Assembly (NCBI RefSeq): GCF_016648105.1
Contig: NZ_JACVVE010000009.1
Location: 95,834-159,833 of the forward strand
Origin: Pseudomonas sp. S31
GTDB taxonomy: Bacteria > Pseudomonadota > Gammaproteobacteria > Pseudomonadales > Pseudomonadaceae
Direction: 5' to 3'
Length of the DNA stretch: 64,000 bases
Under the pieces are notes generated by a model, which ran no database searches, had not been told where the DNA came from, and saw nothing but the letters and a program-made list of their open reading frames with translations. Shown here piece by piece: positions 18,557 through 26,583 of the stretch (within the stretch, counting starts at the first letter, position 1; each line of letters opens with the position of its first letter). A program made the position numbers and the translations under genes.

Positions 18557-18575
18557 GCCGCCTTTTCTTGGCGGC
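18557..18575 (-). promoter_or_regulatory. Leader hairpin upstream of the osmoprotectant ABC operon
   Basis: GCCGCC-AAGAAAA-GGCGGC (minus strand) is a perfect 6-bp stem followed by AACAAAAG, about 43 bp before the operon's GTG start. It could be an attenuator or simply a stable 5' structure; there is no T-run. Confidence 0.35.
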
Positions 18576-18875
18576 GGTGGGTGTGTTCGCGAGTAGCAGC
18601 GTGAGGCAACCGAAGGCTGCGATCAGGCCATGAGCCGAACCCCGTCGGGCCCGAAAATGCTGATGAAACCAGTCCCCAACCGAAGCGGGTTGCAGGGGAG
18701 TGGACGTCTCCGTGGGCGTAAAGGTTCCCATCTGAGGCGGCATTTGGCCAGCGTTAATCACTGGAACTATGTATATTTCGCACAAAAAATAAGCGTAATT
18801 CTTACTTCAAGGCGTTGAATTACCTGCTATCGATCTACCTTCGCCTATCGACAAAATTCTCTTCCTGATTTTTTC

Positions 18876-18897
18876 AATATTCGCTTGAGGGAATATT
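18876..18897. promoter_or_regulatory. Inverted repeat, candidate antitoxin operator
   Basis: AATATTC-GCTTGAGG-GAATATT is a perfect 7-bp inverted repeat ending 5 bp before the GGAGG ribosome-binding site of the toxin gene. The position is right for autoregulation by the downstream XRE antitoxin or toxin-antitoxin complex. Confidence 0.5.
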
Positions 18898-18914
18898 CCT
18901 CTGGAGGTATTTTG

Positions 18915-19283
18915 TTGGCGTGGTCGATCAGTTTTTGCACGGAGTTCGTTGCCGATTTCGACGGGCTCGAGAGTGCGATCAAGAAAGAGCTGGTAGGTCA
19001 GCTCAGGTTGCTGGAGCTTCTGGGGCCGGTACTGGGGCGTCCGCGAGTCGATACGCTGAAGGGATCCCGGCATCACAACATGAAGGAGTTGAGGTTCTGC
19101 GCAGGCAATGGCGTCTGGCGAGTTGCTTTTGCATTCGATCCAGCGCGAAGTGCCGTGATCCTGGTTGCAGGGGATAAGGCGGGGTTACGCGAGAAGCTTT
19201 TTTATCGGCGCCTGATAAAGCGTGCCGATGATCGTTTTGACAAGTATTTGCTCAGGGGAGAACGTAATGTCCAAGACGCTTGA
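18915..19283 (+). CDS. RelE/HigB-superfamily toxin (Gp49-like), toxin-first module
   Basis: A 122-residue phage-derived Gp49/HigB-like protein, the toxin half of a type II module; such toxins are ribosome-dependent mRNA interferases. Conserved family blocks are RPRVDTLKGSRHHNMKELRF, VWRVAFAFDPARSAVILVAG and the C-terminal KLFYRRLIKRADDRFDKYL. The start is set at TTG 18915 because GGAGG lies 7 bp upstream and MAWSISFCTEFVADFD matches the family N-terminus. It overlaps the antitoxin gene by 17 bp. Local base composition is more AT-rich than flanking genes, suggesting acquisition. Confidence 0.87.
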   Translation: MAWSISFCTEFVADFDGLESAIKKELVGQLRLLELLGPVLGRPRVDTLKGSRHHNMKELRFCAGNGVWRVAFAFDPARSAVILVAGDKAGLREKLFYRRLIKRADDRFDKYLLRGERNVQDA

Positions 19284-19596
19284 TGAGGTAATGAACAGCT
19301 TGCCCGCGGAGCTCCGGGCTGCGGCTGAGGAACGTGGGCGCGAGCTGATCCGTGAGGAGATGACTTTGCAGGCGCTGCGTAAGCAGCTGGAGTTGACGCA
19401 AGAAGGCATGGCCCAGCGACTGGACATTCGCCAGGCCAATATATCCAAGGTCGAGAAGCGTACTGACATGCTGATTTCGACGCTACGGGGCTATGTAGAG
19501 GCGATGGGGGGTACGCTAGAGTTGGTGGCGCATTTGCCAGGCCGTCCGCCTGTTACCCTTGATGGTTTCGCTGAAGCGCCGATTGTCCGCGACTAG
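19267..19596 (+). CDS. XRE-family helix-turn-helix antitoxin (HigA-like)
   Basis: A 109-residue antitoxin. The helix-turn-helix is visible in LRKQLELTQEGMAQRLDIRQ, followed by ANISKVEKRTDMLISTLRGY. The N-terminal SLPAELRAAAEERGRELI helix probably contacts the toxin, although the order of domains varies in this family. ATG 19267 has AGGGGAG 7 bp upstream and overlaps the toxin gene, indicating coupling. It should neutralise the toxin and repress the operon, possibly through the repeat at 18876-18897. Confidence 0.88.
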   Translation: MSKTLDEVMNSLPAELRAAAEERGRELIREEMTLQALRKQLELTQEGMAQRLDIRQANISKVEKRTDMLISTLRGYVEAMGGTLELVAHLPGRPPVTLDGFAEAPIVRD

Positions 19597-19698
19597 CTTG
19601 CAGCACTTGCTCGACTGACGGAGGGATCGGTTTTGGTCCCCCGCCCAACTTCAGGTATGATACTGCCCCTTTCAAATCCCCCAGTCAGGCGATTTCCC

Positions 19699-21282
19699 AT
19701 GACCAACCAGGCCGCCGAAGTCGCGAAGCGCCGCACTTTCGCAATCATTTCCCACCCCGACGCCGGTAAGACCACCATCACCGAGAAGCTCCTGCTGATG
19801 GGCAAGGCCATTGCCGTCGCCGGTACCGTGAAGTCGCGCAAGTCCGACCGCCACGCCACTTCCGACTGGATGGAAATGGAGAAGCAACGCGGTATCTCCA
19901 TCACCACCTCGGTGATGCAGTTCCCCTACCGCGAGCACATGATCAACCTGCTCGACACCCCCGGCCACGAAGACTTCTCCGAAGACACCTACCGCACCCT
20001 GACCGCGGTGGACTCGGCGCTGATGGTGCTCGACGGCGGTAAGGGTGTAGAGCCGCGGACCATCGCCCTGATGGACGTCTGCCGCCTGCGCGACACGCCG
20101 ATCGTCAGCTTCATCAACAAACTCGACCGTGACATCCGCGACCCGATCGAGCTGCTCGACGAGATCGAGGCGGTGCTGAAGATCAAGGCCGCGCCGATCA
20201 CCTGGCCGATCGGTTGCTACCGCGACTTCAAGGGTGTCTACCACCTGACCGGCGATTACATCATCGTCTACACCCCAGGCCACGGCCATGAGCGTACCGA
20301 AGCCAAGATCATCCAGAAGCTGGACTCCGACGAGGCCCGCGCGCACCTGGGCGACCAGTACGATTCGTTCGTCGAGCAGCTCGAACTGGTGCAGGGCGCC
20401 TGCCACGAGTTCAACCAGGATGAGTTCATCAACGGCCAGCTGACCCCGGTGTTCTTCGGTACCGCGCTGGGCAACTTCGGCGTCGACCATGTGCTCGACG
20501 CGGTCGTCGATTGGGCACCACGCCCGCTGGGCCGTGTCGCCCACGAGCGGACCGTCGAGCCGGTCGAGGAGAAGTTCACCGGTTTCGTGTTCAAGATCCA
20601 GGCGAACATGGACCCGAAGCACCGCGACCGTATCGCCTTCATGCGCATCTGCTCGGGCAAGTACGAAAAAGGCATGAAGATGCGCCACGTGCGCCTGAAC
20701 AAGGACCTGCGCATCGGCGATGCGCTGACCTTCTTCTCGTCCGAGCGCGAGCAGCTCGAAGAGGCCTACGCCGGTGACATCATCGGCCTGCACAACCACG
20801 GCACCATCCAGATCGGCGACACCTTCACCGAGGGCGAGGCCCTGGGCTTCACCGGTATCCCGCACTTCGCCCCGGAGCTGTTCCGCCGCGTGCGCCTGAA
20901 AGACCCGCTCAAGTCCAAGCAACTGCGTCAGGGCCTGCAGCAGCTGGCCGAAGAGGGCGCGACACAGGTGTTCTTCCCTGAGCGCAGCAACGACATCATC
21001 CTCGGTGCGGTCGGTGTGCTGCAGTTCGACGTGGTCGCCAGCCGCCTGAAGGAGGAGTACAAGGTCGAGTGCGCCTACGAGCCGATCACCGTCTGGTCGG
21101 CCCGCTGGATCGGTTGCGACGACAAGAAGAAGCTCGAGGAATTCCAGAACAAGGCCATGGAGAACCTGGCCATCGACGGTGGCGGTCACCTGACCTACCT
21201 GGCGCCGACCCGCGTCAACCTGGCGCTGATGGAAGAGCGCTGGCCGGACATCAAGTTCCGCGCTACTCGCGAGCATCACTGA
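19699..21282 (+). CDS. prfC: Peptide chain release factor 3
   Basis: A 527-residue translational GTPase that recycles RF1/RF2 after peptide release. G1 is SHPDAGKTT (about residues 18-26), the switch region contains [13 protein letters not shown]3 is DTPGHEDF and G4 is NKLD. Domain II starts around residue 290, and the RF3 C-terminal domain has [15 protein letters not shown]. Length matches the family. ATG 19699 gives [19 protein letters not shown]. It is a single gene with a REP pair after it. It lies 102 bp after the antitoxin gene on the same strand, probably with its own promoter. Confidence 0.96.
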   Translation: MTNQAAEVAKRRTFAIISHPDAGKTTITEKLLLMGKAIAVAGTVKSRKSDRHATSDWMEMEKQRGISITTSVMQFPYREHMINLLDTPGHEDFSEDTYRTLTAVDSALMVLDGGKGVEPRTIALMDVCRLRDTPIVSFINKLDRDIRDPIELLDEIEAVLKIKAAPITWPIGCYRDFKGVYHLTGDYIIVYTPGHGHERTEAKIIQKLDSDEARAHLGDQYDSFVEQLELVQGACHEFNQDEFINGQLTPVFFGTALGNFGVDHVLDAVVDWAPRPLGRVAHERTVEPVEEKFTGFVFKIQANMDPKHRDRIAFMRICSGKYEKGMKMRHVRLNKDLRIGDALTFFSSEREQLEEAYAGDIIGLHNHGTIQIGDTFTEGEALGFTGIPHFAPELFRRVRLKDPLKSKQLRQGLQQLAEEGATQVFFPERSNDIILGAVGVLQFDVVASRLKEEYKVECAYEPITVWSARWIGCDDKKKLEEFQNKAMENLAIDGGGHLTYLAPTRVNLALMEERWPDIKFRATREHH

Positions 21283-21300
21283 TCCAGGCAGCCTTCACCT

Positions 21301-21380
21301 GCCCCTGTAGGAGCGGGTTCACCCGCGAATGCGATGTTGGGTCTACCGATGCATTCGCGAGTAAACTCGCTCCTACAGGG
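21301..21380. repeat. Paired REP palindrome, one arm diverged
   Basis: The left arm CTGTAGGAGCGGGTTCACCC is canonical; the right arm carries a GAGTAAACTC centre instead of GGGTAAACCC. It lies between convergent prfC and the binding-protein gene. Confidence 0.85.
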
Positions 21381-21399
21381 AATCGCATGACGGCTGGAA

Positions 21400-22479
21400 T
21401 CAATTCCCTGCCTTGATACTGGTCCAGATCCGGGTCCTGATGCGGTCGATCTTCGCCGGCATCGCCTCCAGCGCATACAGCTTGTCCATCACATCGTCGC
21501 TCGGGTAAATCATCGTATTGCCCTTCATCGCCGGGTCCACCAGCGCGTCCGCCTTGAGGTTGCCGTTGGCGTACTGCACATGGTTGCTGATGTTGGCCAT
21601 CACCTGCGGCTGCAGCAGGTAGTTCATATAGGCATACCCAGCCTTCTCATCCGGCGCATCGGCCGGCATGGCGACCATGTCGAACCACATCGGCGCGCCC
21701 TCTTTCGGGATCGAGTACCCGACCTTCACTCCGTTCCTCGCCTCTTCGGCACGGTTCTTCGCCTGCAGCACGTCCCCCGAGAAGCCCACCACCACGCAGA
21801 TGTCGCCATTGGCCAGGTCACCGGTGTACTTAGAGGAATGGAAGTAGCTGATGTACGGCCGCACCTGCATCAGCAACGCCTTGGCCTTCTCGTAGTCCGC
21901 TGGGTCCTGGCTGTGGTGGGGCAGGCCCAGGTAATGCAGGGCGATCGGCAGCAGCTCGGGACCGTTGTCGAGCACCGCGACGCCGCAGCTTTTCAGCTTG
22001 CTCATGTACTCGGGCTTGAAGATCAGATCCCAGGAATCGACCGGGGCGTTGTCGCCGAGTACGGCCTTGACCTTGTCGATGTTGTAGCCGATGCCGGTGC
22101 TGCCCCACAGGTAGGGGAATCCGTGCTGGTTGCCAGGGTCGTTCACTTCCAGGGCCTTGAGCAGTACCGGATTGAGGTTGTGCCAGTTGGGCAGTTGCGC
22201 ACGGTCCAGCCGTTTCAGGGCCTTGCCCTGGATCTGCCGGGCCATGAAGTGGTTGGACGGAAACACCACGTCATAGCCGGAATTGCCGGTCATCAGCTTG
22301 CCATCGAGGGTCTCGTTGCTGTCGTACACGTCATAGGTCGGCACGATGCCGGTGGCTTGCTGGAAGTTCTTCAGCGTGTCGGGGGCGACGTAGCTGGACC
22401 AGTTGTAGATTTTCACCGTCTCGGCGGCACTGGCCACGCCAGCGGCCAACGCCAGGGGAGCGAACAGGAACATGCGCAT
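21400..22479 (-). CDS. Polyamine-type periplasmic binding protein (PotF/SpuD-like)
   Basis: A 359-residue spermidine/putrescine-family binding protein. The signal peptide is MRMFLFAPLALAAGVASA, and the mature protein opens with ETVKIYNWSSYVAPDTLKNF. Further PotD/PotF hallmarks are YDVVFPSNHFMARQ and YLWGSTGIGYN. No permease or ATPase gene is adjacent, so it either serves a transporter encoded elsewhere or acts as a sensor. It is the last gene in a minus-strand set with a cupin and an FAD amine oxidase-like protein, which suggests uptake and oxidation of one amine compound. Confidence 0.87.
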   Translation of the reverse strand: MRMFLFAPLALAAGVASAAETVKIYNWSSYVAPDTLKNFQQATGIVPTYDVYDSNETLDGKLMTGNSGYDVVFPSNHFMARQIQGKALKRLDRAQLPNWHNLNPVLLKALEVNDPGNQHGFPYLWGSTGIGYNIDKVKAVLGDNAPVDSWDLIFKPEYMSKLKSCGVAVLDNGPELLPIALHYLGLPHHSQDPADYEKAKALLMQVRPYISYFHSSKYTGDLANGDICVVVGFSGDVLQAKNRAEEARNGVKVGYSIPKEGAPMWFDMVAMPADAPDEKAGYAYMNYLLQPQVMANISNHVQYANGNLKADALVDPAMKGNTMIYPSDDVMDKLYALEAMPAKIDRIRTRIWTSIKAGN

Positions 22480-22531
22480 ATCGGGTTTACCTTGCTTTGT
22501 GTGTTTTTATCGAAGGCAGGCGATCAGCGGA

Positions 22532-22873
22532 TCAGAAAATCAGTACGTAGGTCTTGCGCACGGTCTCCTGGATGTTCCAGGTGCCGGTGCTATTGGCCGG
22601 TAGCATCAATGCGTCTCCGGCTTCTATGAACAGGGTTTCGCCACCGTCGGGGGTGAAGGTGCAGCGGCCCTTGATGAAATGGCAGAACTCCTGTTGCTCG
22701 ATCTGCCGTCGCCAGCGCCCGGGGGTGCACTCCCAGATGCCGGTCTCGACCCCGTCGCTGCGCTCCACGCAGGTGACCGAGGTGACCGCCACGGGCTCGC
22801 CGAGCGGTACCGCGACCGGGTTGCTGCTGTCCAGGACGGCGCTGGCTGTGTGTTTGAACTGGGTGATGCTCAT
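22532..22873 (-). CDS. Single-domain cupin (DUF861/cupin_3-like)
   Basis: A 113-residue small beta-barrel cupin. The core is QEFCHFIKGRCTFTPDGGE followed by EAGDALMLPANSTGTWNI, the pattern of the DUF861 branch. Metal-ligand histidine content is low: only one His in the first motif. It sits between the FAD oxidoreductase and binding-protein genes, 52 bp from the latter. In related clusters such cupins accompany amine or amino-acid oxidases; its reaction is unknown and it may be a non-catalytic binding protein. Confidence 0.82.
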   Translation of the reverse strand: MSITQFKHTASAVLDSSNPVAVPLGEPVAVTSVTCVERSDGVETGIWECTPGRWRRQIEQQEFCHFIKGRCTFTPDGGETLFIEAGDALMLPANSTGTWNIQETVRKTYVLIF

Positions 22874-22904
22874 GACCGATAGGTCCTCTGTGGGGAATGG
22901 CGAT

Positions 22905-24311
22905 TCAGTGCATGAAACCTTCCATGAAGTCCGCCAGCGAGCTGGCCAGGCGCCGTCGCCAGGGTGGGCTCGCAGGGTTGGCGAGGGTCCGGTCCTCGTG
23001 GACGAAACTCTGGATGATCGCGTTGTAGCCCAACCAGCGGCAGGGCTCTGGCGGCCAGCTGGCCAGGCTCGAAACCGGGCGGTTGTCGAGCACCCAGGGT
23101 TGCGCGGTCAGCTCGTTATGCTGGTTGAGGATCAGCGCCGCCAAGGTGCGTCCGCCGAGGTTGGTAGCGCCGACCCCTTCGCCGCCGTAGCCGCCGGCCA
23201 GGGCGATGCCACGCTGACGGTCACACAGCATGTGCGGGCGGAAACGCCGGGCCATGCCCAGGTTGCCGCCCCAGCTATGGGTGATGCGCACGTGCTTCAA
23301 CTGTGGGAACAGCTCGCTGAACAGGTAGCGGCGCAGCTCGATCTCGTGTTCGTCGAGGTTGAAGTTTTCCCGCAGTCGGCCGCCGAAGCGATAGCCGCCG
23401 CGGGCGCCGAACACCAGGCGGTTGTCGGCGGTGCGCTGGCCGTAGGTGACCTGGCGGCTGCTTTCACTGAACGCCTGGCCTTGGGCAAGGCCGATCTGTT
23501 CCCAGGTGGTTTGTGGCAGTGGCTCGGTGGCCACCAGCAGGCTCTGCACCGGCAACTGGTGCTTGCCCAGTGGCGGTAGGCTGGCGGCATAACCTTCGAC
23601 TGCGGGCACCACCCACTGGCAGTGGATGCGCGCCAGGGGCGAGCGGACTTCGCCGGGCTGCCAGTCGATGGCAGGGGTGTTTTCATAGATGGGCACGCCA
23701 AGTGCTTCCACCGTCCGGGCCAGGCCACGGGTCAACTTGGCCGGGTGGATGGTCGCCGTGTGTGGGCTGTAGATGGCGCCGTAGGCATTGCTGACCCGCA
23801 GTTGCGCATCCAGTTGTTCCGGGCGCAGCCAGCGGTAGTCATCCTCTGTCATGCCTTGGCGATACAGGTCGTCGAGGTAGGCGCGCAGGCTGCGCTCCTG
23901 CTCCGGGTAGCGCGCGGCGCAGTACAGCACGCCCCCTTTGCGGTAGTCGCAGTCGATGCCCTCGCGCCGCAGCACGTCGTCGACTTCATCGGGAATGCCG
24001 TGCAGCAGGTCGATGCTGGCACGGCGCTGTTGCGGCGACAGGCTGGCGAGCAGGCGGTCCTCGCCGAGCAGGTTGCCCATCAGCCAGCCGCCGTTACGCC
24101 CCGAGGCGCCGAAGCCGGCGATGTTGGCTTCGATCACCACGATGCTCAGCTGTGGCGCCTGGCGCTTGAGGTAGTAGGCGGTCCATAGGCCGGTGTAGCC
24201 GGCGCCGATGATGCACACGTCGACGTCGAGATCCTGGCACAAGGCTGGGCGTGCGCACAGCGGCTCGTCGAGCTGGTCCATCCACAGGCTGAGAGTGCGC
24301 AGGGCTTGCAT
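22905..24311 (-). CDS. FAD-dependent amine oxidoreductase (PuuB/OrdL-like)
   Basis: A 468-residue DAO-family flavoenzyme. The Rossmann FAD motif VCIIGAGYTGLWTAYYLKR lies at about residues 31-49, followed by GASGRNGGWLMGNLLGED, typical of gamma-glutamylputrescine oxidase relatives; GYGGEGVGATNLGGRTLA near the C-terminus closes the FAD site. Cytosolic. With the PotF-like binding protein and cupin downstream, oxidation of a polyamine or its conjugate is likely. No puuA, puuC or puuD homologue is in the window, so a full Puu pathway is not shown here. Confidence 0.87.
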   Translation of the reverse strand: MQALRTLSLWMDQLDEPLCARPALCQDLDVDVCIIGAGYTGLWTAYYLKRQAPQLSIVVIEANIAGFGASGRNGGWLMGNLLGEDRLLASLSPQQRRASIDLLHGIPDEVDDVLRREGIDCDYRKGGVLYCAARYPEQERSLRAYLDDLYRQGMTEDDYRWLRPEQLDAQLRVSNAYGAIYSPHTATIHPAKLTRGLARTVEALGVPIYENTPAIDWQPGEVRSPLARIHCQWVVPAVEGYAASLPPLGKHQLPVQSLLVATEPLPQTTWEQIGLAQGQAFSESSRQVTYGQRTADNRLVFGARGGYRFGGRLRENFNLDEHEIELRRYLFSELFPQLKHVRITHSWGGNLGMARRFRPHMLCDRQRGIALAGGYGGEGVGATNLGGRTLAALILNQHNELTAQPWVLDNRPVSSLASWPPEPCRWLGYNAIIQSFVHEDRTLANPASPPWRRRLASSLADFMEGFMH

Positions 24312-24377
24312 CGAGGGGGTGGCTCCACATCCGTCAGGGTCTGTGGACGATGCTAGTGGTTTCGGCCTGAGGGTGTC

Positions 24378-25187
24378 CTACGTGCGTGCACGCAGGGAAA
24401 TTTCCCGCAGGTAAGCCTTGGGTGTCAGCCCGGTGTATTCGCGGAAGCACTTGTAGAACGCCGACAGGGAGTTGAAACCGGCGTTGAAGGCCAGGTCGTC
24501 GATCGGCGCTGCGACGCTGTCATCGTCAAGGCTGGCCAGCAGATGCTGCAGGCGTGCCTGGTTGACGTAGCGGTAGAAGCTCTGGCCGAGCACCTGGTTG
24601 AGGAGGTAGGAGATCTGGTTGCGGCTGTAGCCGCTGGCGTCGGCCACCTGTTGCAGGTCCAGGTCTGGGTCGAGGTAGGGGCGCTGGCGCTGGAAGTAGT
24701 GCTCCAGGTCCTGGGCCATGGTCGACAATTGCCGAGGCGACAGTCCCAGGCGGCTGGTGGCTGGACGTGGGCCGCGGTCGGCCCTGCCGGGGGCGTTGCC
24801 GCGGACCAGGGTGGCGTACTCGTTGACCCGCCAGATCAGGCCGTCCTTCACGGTGATTGCCTCGCTGGACTGGAACGCCACCAGGCCTTCGCCACCCTGC
24901 ACCGTGACTTGGTACTGGATGAACGCGGTGCAGCCGTCCACGCGGATGCGGTCGCTGTGAACGATGTCCTCACCGGCTTCATGGGGCAGGCAGGCGCGCA
25001 CGTAGTCGCGCAGCTCGTGGTAGCCGAGCACGCGGTCCTGGAAGAAGTCGTGGTATTGCACGTCGGGGTGATACAGCGCCATTACGCCATCGAGGTCGCG
25101 ACGCTTCCAGCACAGGTGGTAGCGGGTCACGGTTGCCTGGGTCAGGGGTGTCTGGGCGGCGTCGTCGCGCGCAGCTAATGCATTCAT
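24378..25187 (-). CDS. AraC-family regulator with N-terminal SnoaL/NTF2-like domain
   Basis: A 269-residue regulator. The N-terminal ~130 residues look like a SnoaL/NTF2 cone-shaped ligand domain (RYHLCWKRRDLDGVMALYHP, FQDRVLGYHELRDYV, SEAITVKDGLIWRVNEY). The C-terminal AraC DNA-binding domain begins near residue 165 (LQQVADASGYSRNQISYLLN) and ends with AFNAGFNSLSAFYKCFREYT. It is transcribed in the same direction as, and immediately upstream of, the oxidoreductase-cupin-SBP set, and probably controls it. The start is chosen at MNALAARDD; no clear ribosome-binding site distinguishes it from a start 11 codons upstream. Confidence 0.85.
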   Translation of the reverse strand: MNALAARDDAAQTPLTQATVTRYHLCWKRRDLDGVMALYHPDVQYHDFFQDRVLGYHELRDYVRACLPHEAGEDIVHSDRIRVDGCTAFIQYQVTVQGGEGLVAFQSSEAITVKDGLIWRVNEYATLVRGNAPGRADRGPRPATSRLGLSPRQLSTMAQDLEHYFQRQRPYLDPDLDLQQVADASGYSRNQISYLLNQVLGQSFYRYVNQARLQHLLASLDDDSVAAPIDDLAFNAGFNSLSAFYKCFREYTGLTPKAYLREISLRART

Positions 25188-25407
25188 GACGGGTATGGTG
25201 CCTCGGGCTTTGAGGGCCAAGCAAGGCGAAGGTATTGCAGAAGGCCATGCCCTGCACGAGCCGATCTGGCATTTTGCATGGTCATCAGAATCCTCCTACA
25301 AGCTAAACCATTGTTTTTGTTGGAAGTCATGTTTTGTCACATCTGGCACAGCCCGTGCACCTTCACCTTTGCAAACGGACTTCCCCACCAACAATAGGCG
25401 CTCGATC

Positions 25408-26304
25408 ATGATTACAACTGCCGAATATCCAACCAATGAACCCAACCGATCCGGGGTATCGTGGGCGGCCATTTTCGCCGGTGCTGCTGCAGCGGCGGCG
25501 TTGTCGCTGATCCTCGTGGTACTGGGCAGTGGCTTGGGCTTTGCCGCTACCTCGCCGTGGGCCGACGAGGGCGCTAGCGCCAAAGCCTTGGGCATCTCCA
25601 CCATCGTCTGGCTACTGCTCACCCAGATTATCGCCTCCGGGTTGGGCGGCTATATTGCCGGCCGACTGCGGGTGAAATGGGCCAATCTGCATGGTGATGA
25701 AGTGTATTTCCGCGACACCGCCCATGGCTTCCTGGCATGGGCTGTGGCGACCCTGGTGGCGGCCATGCTGGTGCTGGGCACTGCGGGCAACCTGATAGGC
25801 GCTGGCGCCAGCGCAGCTTCGCAGGCGGCAACGGTCAGCGCTGCCGCAGGCGGGGCAGCAGCAGCGGGTGACGACAGCAACTCGATGGGTTACTTCGTCG
25901 ACAGCCTGTTCCGGGGTAATGGACCGGCTCCGGTCAGTGACGATGCCGCCAACGGGGTAGCAGCACGCATTCTGGCTAAGAACGTGGCCGGCGACGCCGC
26001 ACTGCCAGCCGAAGATCGCGCCTACCTGGCCCAGCTGGTGGCGCAGCGTACCCGCCTGACCCAGCCAGAAGCCGAAGCACGTGTCGACCAGGTGATTGCA
26101 CAGGTTCAGCAGCTGAAGCTGGATGCCAAGCAAGCGGCTGACACCGCCGCCAAGGTGGCCGCATGGACGGCATTGTGGACCTTCGTCGCGCTGCTGTGTG
26201 GTGCCTTCTTCGCCAGCCTCGCAGCGCTGTACGGCGGTCGCCGTCGTGATCAGGTGCAGTGGCTGGAAGGCGAGCATGTAGCTCATCGAACCATTCAACG
26301 TTAA
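25408..26304 (+). CDS. Hypothetical multi-pass membrane protein ('PhnA-like')
   Basis: A 298-residue inner-membrane protein. Hydrophobic segments are visible at about 18-45 (WAAIFAGAAAAAALSLILVV), 62-82 (IVWLLLTQIIASGLGGYIAG), 105-125 (GFLAWAVATLVAAMLVLGTA) and near the C-terminus (AWTALWTFVALLCGAFFASL). Between the third and last lies a long Ala/Asp-rich, probably periplasmic region. Similar Pseudomonas proteins carry the misleading name PhnA-like; no phosphonate function is supported. ATG 25408 is preferred because the protein begins cleanly there. It forms an operon with the miniprotein gene 15 bp downstream. Confidence 0.78.
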   Translation: MITTAEYPTNEPNRSGVSWAAIFAGAAAAAALSLILVVLGSGLGFAATSPWADEGASAKALGISTIVWLLLTQIIASGLGGYIAGRLRVKWANLHGDEVYFRDTAHGFLAWAVATLVAAMLVLGTAGNLIGAGASAASQAATVSAAAGGAAAAGDDSNSMGYFVDSLFRGNGPAPVSDDAANGVAARILAKNVAGDAALPAEDRAYLAQLVAQRTRLTQPEAEARVDQVIAQVQQLKLDAKQAADTAAKVAAWTALWTFVALLCGAFFASLAALYGGRRRDQVQWLEGEHVAHRTIQR

Positions 26305-26319
26305 GAAGGAGATACGGAC

Positions 26320-26394
26320 ATGCGCTCGATACTGTTGTGGATGCTTGGGGTGCCGATTCCCGTCATCATCTTGATCGCAATTTTCATGCATTAA
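26320..26394 (+). CDS. 24-residue hydrophobic miniprotein
   Basis: ATG 26320 to TAA 26394 encodes MRSILLWMLGVPIPVIILIA plus IFMH. The ribosome-binding site AAGAAGGAGATA is nearly perfect, ending about 5 bp before the ATG, and a terminator follows 2 bp after the stop. The peptide is a single membrane-spanning helix with a central Gly-Val-Pro-Ile-Pro kink and a short charged N-terminus. I recall near-identical short hydrophobic ORFs in other proteobacteria, where they are annotated as hypothetical. It lies 15 bp after the membrane protein gene and is probably co-transcribed. Function unknown. Confidence 0.75.
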   Translation: MRSILLWMLGVPIPVIILIAIFMH

Positions 26395-26396
26395 GC

Positions 26397-26423
26397 AAAA
26401 AGGGCCGCATCGTGGCCCTTTTG
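26397..26423 (+). terminator. Rho-independent terminator after the miniprotein gene
   Basis: AAAAAGGGCC-GCATCGT-GGCCCTTTTG: a 6-bp GC stem extended by A-T pairs, with a T-run. It closes the membrane protein/miniprotein operon. Confidence 0.85.
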
Positions 26424-26583
26424 TTGTTTGGAATCATGACCCCTCGGGGAATTGCGCTCGGATGGGTTGGGCTACGCGCAAGGTTTAGTTTGTATTCCAC
26501 GACAGCCGTATGACCGGCGTCGTACGCAGGGAGGCATTCAATTGTCTCCGGCTCATAACAACTAAATCATGCAGGTGGCAAAT

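Larger units (their letters stand above)
18515..18914. other. 400-bp intergenic region between ABC operon and toxin gene
   Basis: The left part should be the leader and promoter region of the ABC operon and contains one perfect hairpin (18557-18575). The right part (from about 18770) is AT-rich and should hold the toxin-antitoxin promoter; it ends with an inverted repeat at 18876-18897. A 92-codon minus-strand frame at 18507-18785 lacks a ribosome-binding site and recognisable features, and I do not call it. Confidence 0.55.

Noticed and set aside
18507..18785. 92-codon minus-strand frame overlapping the start of the ABC permease
   Set aside because: No ribosome-binding site, Arg/Lys-rich unstructured end and it contains the permease's own ribosome-binding site; more likely untranslated leader.
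19672..21279. 535-codon minus-strand frame opposite prfC
   Set aside because: Mirror frame of a highly conserved GTPase gene; the translation resembles no protein.
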